DNA from: Planctomycetota bacterium
Lineage (GTDB): Bacteria > Planctomycetota > Phycisphaerae > Sedimentisphaerales > Anaerobacaceae
NCBI GenBank assembly: GCA_025459125.1
Contig: JALORE010000095.1
Location: forward strand, 1-35,681
Reading direction: 5' to 3'
Length of the DNA stretch: 35,681 nucleotides
The position numbers and the translations under genes were made by a program. The notes under the pieces are model-generated. The model had not been told where the DNA came from. It saw only the letters and a program-made list of their open reading frames with translations, and ran no database searches. Position 1 is the first letter of the stretch; every line of letters begins with the position of its first letter. Below are positions 7,925-13,833 of this stretch, one piece after another.

Positions 7925-8245
7925 ATGTTGATCGTTCACGTGCACGTGCATGTCAAAGCGGATCAGGTCGAGGCGTTTCGCAGGGCCACGCTCGAGAACG
8001 CCCGGGAGAGCGTCCGGGAGCCGGGGGTGGCCCGGTTCGACGTGATCCAGCAGCAGGACGACAAAACGCGTTTCGTGCTGGTCGAGGTTTATCGCGCGGC
8101 GAGCGACCCGGCCCGGCACAAGGAAACCACGCATTACCAGAAGTGGCGTGACACCGTCGAGAGCATGATGGCCGAGCCCCGTTCGAGCGTCAAGTATACC
8201 AACGTGTTCCCCGACGCCGACGGCTGGGATTGTATGAACGTATAG
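7925..8245 (+). CDS. ABM-fold monooxygenase (LsrG/YgiN-like)
   Basis: A 106-aa single-domain protein of the antibiotic-biosynthesis-monooxygenase (dimeric alpha-beta barrel) superfamily. It starts with the strand [11 protein letters not shown] and helix [20 protein letters not shown] and a strand ending in VEVYR follow, then the helix with [18 protein letters not shown] typical of quinol monooxygenase YgiN and the AI-2-processing isomerase LsrG. ATG 7925 is preferred over upstream in-frame codons because AAGGAGAG (7913-7920) sits at the right distance and the domain begins immediately. The alcohol-dehydrogenase homologue starts 29 bases after the stop, so the two are likely co-transcribed and may act on one carbonyl or quinone metabolite. 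Small members of this superfamily vary widely in substrate, so no specific reaction is assigned. Confidence 0.78.
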   Translation: MLIVHVHVHVKADQVEAFRRATLENARESVREPGVARFDVIQQQDDKTRFVLVEVYRAASDPARHKETTHYQKWRDTVESMMAEPRSSVKYTNVFPDADGWDCMNV

Positions 8246-8274
8246 CCGCACCGCCATCCAGGAAGCCACGCGTG

Positions 8275-9432
8275 ATGAAGTTCGAATTCTCCACCACAGG
8301 CAGAATCGTGTTCGGTCCGGGGGCGTCCGAGCAAGTCCCGGGACTGGTCGCGGGATATGGCCGGCGTGCCTTCCTCGTGCTGGGCAGCCGGTCGGACCGT
8401 TTCACGCCGATCCTGGATCATTTCGCTGCATGTGGGATCGCCTGGGAGTGCTGTCGCATCACGGGGGAACCCACGATCGAGATCGCCCAGGCGGCCGTCG
8501 AATTCGCGCGCCGGGCGCAGGCGGAGGTCGTCCTGGCCCTGGGCGGCGGCAGCGTCCTGGATACGGGAAAGGTCATTGCAGCCATGCTGACCAACGGAGG
8601 CGACCTGTCCGAGTACCTGGAAGTCGTCGGGCAAGGCAAGCCTCTCCGAAATCCCGCGGCGCCGTGCATTGCCGTCCCGACCACGGCGGGCACCGGCGCG
8701 GAAGTCACGTACAACGCCGTCCTCGGCGTACCGCAGCAACGGGTGAAAGTGAGCATTCGCAGTCCCCTGATGTTGCCCCGCTGGGCGGTCGTCGATCCAC
8801 TCCTGACGCACTCGTTGCCGCCGGAATTGACCGCCAGCACAGGTCTGGATGCCTTGACCCAGTTGATCGAAGCCTTCGTTTCCAACCAGGCCAATCCGTT
8901 GACGGATGGCATCTGCCGCGAGGGTCTGCACCGGGCGGGCCGATCCCTCCAGCGGGCTTTCGAGGATGGCGGCAACGCCGCAGCCCGCGAGGATATGGCG
9001 ATCGCCAGCCTTCTCAGTGGCATGGCTCTGGCCAACGCCAAGCTGGGCGCCGTGCACGGCTTCGCCGGACCGCTGGGGGGCATGACCCGTGCCCCTCACG
9101 GCGTCATTTGCGGCAAGCTCCTCCCCTACGTCATGCAGGCCAACGTCCGGGCGCTGCGGGATCGGGCGCCCAACACGCCTGCGCTGGCGCGCTTCGACGA
9201 AGTCGCGCGCATCCTGACCGCGCAGACCATGGCGCAGGCCGCCGATGCTGTCGCATGGATCGAAAAGCTCTGTGCCGCTCTGGCCCTGCCCGGCCTGCGG
9301 GGCTATGCCCTGGACGAAGAGGACTTCCCCGCCGTCGTGGCCAAGGCCCGCGGCGCCAGCAGCATGAAGGGTAACCCGATCTCCCTGGATGACCAGGAAC
9401 TTCACCATATCCTCCGCCAGGTGATCGACTGA
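8275..9432 (+). CDS. Iron-alcohol-dehydrogenase family protein with altered metal site
   Basis: A 385-aa protein of the group III (Fe-ADH) NAD(P)-dependent dehydrogenase family, full length. The nucleotide-binding half contains LGGGSVLDTGK (89-99) and PTTAGTGAEVT (135-145), both diagnostic. The metal site usually uses one Asp and three His. Here Asp192 is present in LDALTQLIEAF but the first His is Gln196. The second, normally in AHPLG, is Gly265 in AGPLG, and only His275 in APHGV remains. An iron centre of the usual type therefore looks unlikely, although the rest of the fold is intact. The ATG at 8275 follows AGGAAG (8260-8265). It lies 29 bases downstream of the ABM-fold gene, suggesting one operon. 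The substrate is unknown; short-chain alcohols, lactaldehyde or maleylacetate are family precedents. Confidence 0.82.
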   Translation: MKFEFSTTGRIVFGPGASEQVPGLVAGYGRRAFLVLGSRSDRFTPILDHFAACGIAWECCRITGEPTIEIAQAAVEFARRAQAEVVLALGGGSVLDTGKVIAAMLTNGGDLSEYLEVVGQGKPLRNPAAPCIAVPTTAGTGAEVTYNAVLGVPQQRVKVSIRSPLMLPRWAVVDPLLTHSLPPELTASTGLDALTQLIEAFVSNQANPLTDGICREGLHRAGRSLQRAFEDGGNAAAREDMAIASLLSGMALANAKLGAVHGFAGPLGGMTRAPHGVICGKLLPYVMQANVRALRDRAPNTPALARFDEVARILTAQTMAQAADAVAWIEKLCAALALPGLRGYALDEEDFPAVVAKARGASSMKGNPISLDDQELHHILRQVID

Positions 9433-9467
9433 CGCTCCGCACGTCTCGCATCTCACAGGGCGAATTC

Positions 9468-9558
9468 CGGGTGGCATCGTCAAGGCCGGAAGGCCTTGGC
9501 GATGGTCGAGCGCGCGAGGAATCCGCCATCGCCACGCTCCGCTTGACGATGCCACCGG
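9468..9558. repeat. Intergenic cloverleaf element, copy 4 (inverted orientation)
   Basis: Perfect 11-bp outer stem GGTGGCATCGT (9470-9480)/ACGATGCCACC (9546-9556). Left arm CAAGGCC-GGAA-GGCCTTG (9481-9498); middle arm GCGATGG (9499-9505)/CCATCGC (9526-9532); right arm CACGC-TCC-GCTTG (9533-9545). The arms abut without unpaired bases. The order of arms is reversed relative to copies 3 and 5, so this copy is inverted. It separates two convergent genes and might act as a bidirectional terminator or processing hairpin. Confidence 0.8.
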
Positions 9559-9584
9559 GAACTCATCGCTCTGTGCGCGGAACG

Positions 9585-11819
9585 CTATCGGCGCGTTTCC
9601 TCGTCCGGTTTGGCAATTTCGCCGAACGGCACCTCGACCTCTTTGCTGTCCACGAAGACCACCATCGTGCCGCGGCTCTTGCGAACGCGCTCGACAGTGC
9701 CCGCGCGACGGAAGGGAACGACGTAGACCGTATCGCCTCTGCGTAGGGCCGTGATGAACTCGGCATGACGCTGCGCCAACGGCGTGCCGGCTGCCAGTTC
9801 GTCGACCGCGCCGGCCAGATGCTGCGCCTTCTGGCTCCAGGGGCTCGGGGCATTCTGCATCTCGGCGGCGAACTGCTCCGTAAGGCGGCGGACCGCCTGC
9901 ATGGACTGGTCGATCTCGCGGTCGGCCTGGCCGCGCAGCCGCCGGCCTTCATCCTCGATCCGCTGAAGCCGCTGGGCCGCCTCCGACCGCGTGGCGCCGG
10001 CCTCGTCGAGCAGCGATTGCGCCTCGGAGCGCTTGCGCTCTGCGTCCTCGCGGGTTGCCTGAATCTGGTTGATCAGCTCGGAGGTCCCGTCTGCCTCCCG
10101 CGCCAAGAGTGACGTCGCCTTGCCGATCACGTCTTTGGGCATGCCCAGGCGGTTTGCGATGACGAGCGCATTGCTGCTGCCGGGTGTCCCGATCATCAGG
10201 CGATAGGTGGGTTTGAGGGTCTCGCTGTCGAACTGGACAGAGCCGTTCTGCGCCCGGGGCGTGCTGTACGCGAAAGATTTGAGTTGTCCCAGGTGGGTCG
10301 TGGCAACCACCTTGCCGCCCCGGCGCATCAGCTTCTCCAGGATCGCGGTCGCCAGTACGGCCCCTTCGATGGGATCGGTGCCCGCGCCCAATTCATCGAG
10401 CAGAACCAGCGTCCCATTATTCGTGCGTTCGAGAATCTTGACGACCTGGCTCATGTGGGCCGAGAAGGTGCTGAGGCTCTGCTGGATGCTCTGCTCATCG
10501 CCGATGTCCGCGAACACCTGGCGAAAGACGGACACGCGCGAGCCGGCCCGGGCCGGGATATGCAGGCCGCTCTGGGCCATCGTCACCAGCAGCCCGACGG
10601 TCTTGAGCACGACGGTCTTGCCGCCCGTATTCGGCCCGGTGACCAGCAGCAGGTCGAAATCATCCCCCAGGCGGACATCGATCGGCACGATTTCGTCGGT
10701 CAACTGCGTCACCTGGCAGTTCTTCTGCCGCGCCGCCAACTGCAGCAGCAAAGGGTGACGGGCCTCGCGCAGATTCAGCGCGGCATCCGCATCCAGGTCG
10801 GGCGGCATCATGCCGTAGGCGATGCTGAACCGCGCCTTGGCGTACGTCAGATCGATCAACGCCAGCATCTTGACGCTGTCGAGGATGGCCTCCTGCTGGT
10901 CCAGGATCATCTTTGTCAGCAGCCAGAGAATCCGGCCGACCTCTTTCTTCTCCTCGAAGGTCGCATCTTCCAGCTCGTTGCTCAGCTCGACCAGCTCGTC
11001 CGGCTCGATGAACAGGGTCGCGCCGGTGTTCGACCGATCCAGGACGGTGCCGCGGACCAAGCCGCGATAATGGGCCTTGACCGCCAGCACCGGCCGGCCA
11101 TGACGCATGAGGAAATTCTCGTTCTCGATCGCCTTCCGCAGAGCGGGCGCAGCGATAATCTTCATGAAGCGCTGATGGATCGCCTCGCTCAATTTGCCGA
11201 TCCGCCGGCGAATCTCCCGGAGCTTGTCCGAGGCCTCGTCGCGCACGCGCTTATCCCCGCCGATGCAACGGCGGATCTCCTCGACGGTCGGCTCGAAATC
11301 GCCGAGCCTCTCGCCCATCGCGATCAGGTGGCTGAAGCCTGTTGAGGCTCCGGGCAACCCATTGGTGGTCGCGGGTCGGTGGCGCGAGCCAGTGTGTCGC
11401 CCGGTTGCGTCGCCTGGCACCGGCTCCACTCCACGGCTGGCGCCGCCGTCTGACGATCCTCCCGGAGCAGGTTCCAGGTTCGTCAAGAACAGCCGCAGCC
11501 GGCCGCTGGCCGCCAGCGTGTCGGCGACCTCCAGCAGGTCTGCGGGCTCCAGCACCGTCTGTTTCTTGCCAAACTCCTTGAGCAGGGACCGGATATCCCG
11601 CAGACCCGCCATGGGAATCCGTTCGCCACGTTCCAGCACCGCTGTCAGTTCCGTCGACTCGGCCATCCGCGCCTGCACCCACCGCAAATCCACCGATGGG
11701 TAGAGGGCCCGGGCGGCATCCCGCCCCAAGTCGCTGGCGGCAAAGGACGCCAGAATGTCCTTGATCTCCTCGAACTCGAGTACCTTCAGCGTGTGTTCGT
11801 CTATTTTCTTACCGGCCAT
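9585..11819 (-). CDS. mutS2: MutS2-family ATPase lacking the Smr domain
   Basis: MutS2 homologue of 744 aa, known in the family for ribosome rescue and suppression of recombination rather than mismatch repair. The N-terminal helical core leads to an ATPase domain with Walker A GPNTGGKT (about 395-402) and Walker B LVLLDELGAGTDP. The switch HLGQLKSFAYS follows, then a long charged coiled coil and a small beta/KOW-like segment ending in EVEVPFGEIAKPDEETRR. The C-terminal Smr endonuclease domain of typical MutS2 (about 780 aa) is absent; the protein stops directly after the KOW-like part. About residues 118-160 form a low-complexity Gly/Ser/Pro/Arg-rich insert not expected in the lever region. 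The ATG at 11819 is in agreement with the family N-terminus. It is transcribed alone, convergent with the Fe-ADH gene. Confidence 0.9.
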   Translation of the reverse strand: MAGKKIDEHTLKVLEFEEIKDILASFAASDLGRDAARALYPSVDLRWVQARMAESTELTAVLERGERIPMAGLRDIRSLLKEFGKKQTVLEPADLLEVADTLAASGRLRLFLTNLEPAPGGSSDGGASRGVEPVPGDATGRHTGSRHRPATTNGLPGASTGFSHLIAMGERLGDFEPTVEEIRRCIGGDKRVRDEASDKLREIRRRIGKLSEAIHQRFMKIIAAPALRKAIENENFLMRHGRPVLAVKAHYRGLVRGTVLDRSNTGATLFIEPDELVELSNELEDATFEEKKEVGRILWLLTKMILDQQEAILDSVKMLALIDLTYAKARFSIAYGMMPPDLDADAALNLREARHPLLLQLAARQKNCQVTQLTDEIVPIDVRLGDDFDLLLVTGPNTGGKTVVLKTVGLLVTMAQSGLHIPARAGSRVSVFRQVFADIGDEQSIQQSLSTFSAHMSQVVKILERTNNGTLVLLDELGAGTDPIEGAVLATAILEKLMRRGGKVVATTHLGQLKSFAYSTPRAQNGSVQFDSETLKPTYRLMIGTPGSSNALVIANRLGMPKDVIGKATSLLAREADGTSELINQIQATREDAERKRSEAQSLLDEAGATRSEAAQRLQRIEDEGRRLRGQADREIDQSMQAVRRLTEQFAAEMQNAPSPWSQKAQHLAGAVDELAAGTPLAQRHAEFITALRRGDTVYVVPFRRAGTVERVRKSRGTMVVFVDSKEVEVPFGEIAKPDEETRR

Positions 11820-11901
11820 TCACCTCGGCTCCGCTGCCGCCCGGCCTGCTGGCCCGGCGTGCAGCGCACAATCCAACCCTGAAAGCGTTCCTTGGGAGGG
11901 C

Positions 11902-11907
11902 ATTATA
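11902..11907 (-). promoter_or_regulatory. Probable -10 box for mutS2
   Basis: Perfect TATAAT on the minus strand, 82 bases upstream of the mutS2 start. No good -35 hexamer is visible at 16-18 bases, so the promoter may depend on an activator or another element. Confidence 0.4.
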
Positions 11908-11951
11908 CCGCATTTACCCGTTCGGACTACCAGTCCTCTGCCCAAGCGTAC

Positions 11952-12116
11952 CCTGAGAGGGTGTGTCAGAAAGTCAGAATTGCCCGGGTGGCATCGTCAA
12001 GCGCAGCTTGGCGATGGCGGGATTGAACCTGCGCAGGACCATCGCCAAGGCCTTCGGCCTTGACGATGCCGGCCACGCCTGCGGGTTCTGGTGGGCTTCT
12101 CACACACCCTCTCAGG
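11952..12116. repeat. Cloverleaf element copy 5 nested in a 20-bp inverted repeat
   Basis: The core cloverleaf spans 11990-12070. Its outer stem is GGCATCGT (11990-11997)/ACGATGCC (12063-12070). The left arm is CAAGC-GCA-GCTTG (11998-12010). The middle arm is GCGATGG (12011-12017)/CCATCGC (12039-12045). The right arm is CAAGGCC-TTC-GGCCTTG (12046-12062). There are no unpaired bases at the four-way junction. It is enclosed by a further 20-bp inverted repeat with one mismatch (11952-11971 and 12097-12116). The right arm of that repeat contains the stop codon of the ketopantoate reductase gene, so it could also end that transcript. Confidence 0.8.
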
Positions 12117-13068
12117 AACGCCGGGCACTCTCGAGAAACTGGATGAGACTGTAGACGGCGCGGTTATAGGGGACGGCAACGCCGTGCTTTTGGGCGAGTT
12201 GGAGGACGGCACCGTTGAGGGCGTCGATCTCCGTCCGCTTACCGGCGGTGAGATCCTGGAGCGTGGACGACTGGTGCTGGGCTGTGTCGGGTACCAGGCG
12301 GCCGTAGAAAACCTCGAGGAACCGACCTGCCTCATGCCAATGCGTGCGATAGCCCGCTGCCAGCATAACGGCAAAGACCTCGGTGACGATACGATCCATC
12401 AGTGTCCTGGTCGAGGCGGCCTCGGCCAAGGCGCCATAGGGCACGCCGAGAATCGCGCCGAGCGGATTGAGGGCGCAGTTGTACAGCATCTTGGCCCAGA
12501 GATCCTGCTCGATCGCATCGGTGCTGCGGCACGGAATGCCGCCGCCATCGATGGCCCGGCACAGGGACCCGATCACGGACAGTTCCCCCGCAAACAAGCT
12601 GCCGATGTGTATGGCGTCGGCATGAACCGTGATCTCAACTTCGTTGGGCCGGGGCCGGCGAAAGCCGGTGATGACCCGGGCGCTGTAGATTCGTCGTTTC
12701 TCAAAGTGAGCGGAAAAGACCTCAGCATTACCCCAGCCGTTCTGGAAGAGGACGAACGGGGTGTCTTTGCCGACGCGGTTTCCCTGCTCGACGAAGGCTC
12801 TTGCGGTGGGGGCAGAATCGAAGGACTTGGTGCAGATCAGGATGTAGTCATACGGCACATCGGCAAGCTCCGCCAGCGACGTACGGCTGTGGAACGCCTC
12901 CGGCGCGGCCTGGATGCGTCCGAAGATGCCCGTGCGCAGGAGCCCCTCGCTCCGGAGAGCGGCCGCGGTTGCCGGACGTGCGACGATATCGACGCGATTG
13001 CCCGAACGGATCAGGCAGCTGGCCAGGCCCAGCCCCACCGCTCCCCCACCGTAGATCAGCGTGTTCAT
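12112..13068 (-). CDS. panE: Ketopantoate reductase family protein (2-dehydropantoate 2-reductase)
   Basis: A 318-aa member of the ApbA/PanE family, which reduces 2-dehydropantoate to pantoate with NADPH in coenzyme A synthesis. The N-terminal Rossmann motif GGGAVG (7-12) follows directly on the chosen ATG. Also visible are ICTKSFD with the cofactor-domain lysine, FQNGWGN, the catalytic-lysine helix in WAKMLYNCALNPLGAILG and a C-terminal helical domain. ATG 13068 is preferred to an in-frame start at 13104, because GGAG lies eight bases upstream and the Rossmann strand starts at once. It begins four bases after the stop of the exonuclease gene, so the two are translationally close and share a transcript. 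PanE paralogues acting on other 2-keto acids exist, so the pathway role is probable rather than certain. Confidence 0.83.
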   Translation of the reverse strand: MNTLIYGGGAVGLGLASCLIRSGNRVDIVARPATAAALRSEGLLRTGIFGRIQAAPEAFHSRTSLAELADVPYDYILICTKSFDSAPTARAFVEQGNRVGKDTPFVLFQNGWGNAEVFSAHFEKRRIYSARVITGFRRPRPNEVEITVHADAIHIGSLFAGELSVIGSLCRAIDGGGIPCRSTDAIEQDLWAKMLYNCALNPLGAILGVPYGALAEAASTRTLMDRIVTEVFAVMLAAGYRTHWHEAGRFLEVFYGRLVPDTAQHQSSTLQDLTAGKRTEIDALNGAVLQLAQKHGVAVPYNRAVYSLIQFLESARRS

Positions 13069-13072
13069 ACGT

Positions 13073-13663
13073 CTACTCCACCCCGAGTCTCTCCCGGAGC
13101 ACATGGAGGTTCATCACGTCTTCCTGGTTATATTCGAGCAGCTTCTGGAGGGCGGCCGTATCGTGGTTGTTGACGTAGTCCCACCAGAGCCGCACAGCCA
13201 AGTAGCCGTTCATGGACGGCAGACGCCGCGCGATGCCGAGGCGGACCTCGACGGCCTTCAGACCGCCTTTGAGGTTCTGCCGCCAGCAATCGAACATCAG
13301 ATCCCGGTGCCGGAACTGCTTCTGCAGGTCCAGGCCGAGCCGGTACTTGATGAAAGGCAGATCGAAACGCCGGCCGTTATACGTGTACAGCTCCTCGACC
13401 CCGTTCAGGAGATCGAGCACGCGTTCCGCGTTGATCTGGCCGCCGAAGAGCTGGCCGAAGCGCTCCCGGCCCTCCTGCACGATCGCCACGCCTACAACCG
13501 TCAGATCGCAGTAGTGGCAACTGATCCCGGTGGTTTCGATGTCGAGGTAGCCGTAACACTTCTGCACGCGGGCCGTGCCCTCACGGCCACGGTTCTGAGC
13601 GGCGTCCTCCCCGGCCGGCCGGCAGGATGCCCCATCGGCGATACACACAATCTTACACCCCAT
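13073..13663 (-). CDS. DEDDy-type 3'-5' exonuclease/RNase H-like protein (YprB-like)
   Basis: A 196-aa protein with the RNase H-like exonuclease fold. Exo I motif LDIETTG (40-46, Asp41 and Glu43), Exo II NGRRFD (96-101, Asp101) and Exo III YNQED (178-182, Tyr178 and Asp182) form a complete DEDDy set, indicating a two-metal 3'-5' nuclease or related nucleic-acid-processing enzyme. It resembles the ribonuclease H-like domain of YprB. The first 33 or so residues before the fold are Arg/Gly-rich and not conserved-looking. An in-frame GTG at 13565-13567 (V33) with GAGGG upstream may be the true start, giving about 164 aa. It is the first gene of a two-gene unit with the ketopantoate reductase. Confidence 0.75.
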   Translation of the reverse strand: MGCKIVCIADGASCRPAGEDAAQNRGREGTARVQKCYGYLDIETTGISCHYCDLTVVGVAIVQEGRERFGQLFGGQINAERVLDLLNGVEELYTYNGRRFDLPFIKYRLGLDLQKQFRHRDLMFDCWRQNLKGGLKAVEVRLGIARRLPSMNGYLAVRLWWDYVNNHDTAALQKLLEYNQEDVMNLHVLRERLGVE

Positions 13664-13713
13664 CTACATTCCCAGGCCGAAATCGACGCTGATCCAACAA
13701 TGGACTTCCGGGT

Positions 13714-13742
13714 ATCATACAGACCCAACGTCCATTCTGCAA
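13714..13742 (-). promoter_or_regulatory. Possible promoter for the exonuclease/panE unit
   Basis: On the minus strand TTGCAG (13737-13742) and TATGAT (13714-13719, five of six) are 17 bases apart, about 50 bases upstream of the first ATG. Confidence 0.42.
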
Positions 13743-13833
13743 AAGTTCGCTGCTGGCATCAGGGTTTCAAAGGGATAGGTGGACTGGCCAAGCCCGGGGA
13801 GATCTTGTTGTTGTTTGGAGCGACGGCGCCGCT

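Noticed and set aside
3693-9432. An autoinducer-2 circuit made of the AI-2E permeases, the LsrG-like ABM protein and the dehydrogenase.
   Set aside because: The family name AI-2E covers many unrelated transporters, the ABM fold is too general, there is no LsrK, LsrR, LsrF or LuxS in the window, and the genes are in separate units.
8134-9555. Minus-strand open frame of 473 codons opposite the alcohol-dehydrogenase homologue.
   Set aside because: Shadow of the plus-strand gene; it even reads into the cloverleaf repeat. The plus strand has the conserved dehydrogenase motifs.
9468-9558. A tRNA gene, because of the cloverleaf fold.
   Set aside because: No anticodon loop, no conserved T-loop or D-loop bases, no 3' acceptor, and arm lengths do not fit.
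13664-13833. A rho-independent terminator for the giant gene.
   Set aside because: No GC-rich hairpin followed by a T-run was found on the minus strand downstream of 13,834.
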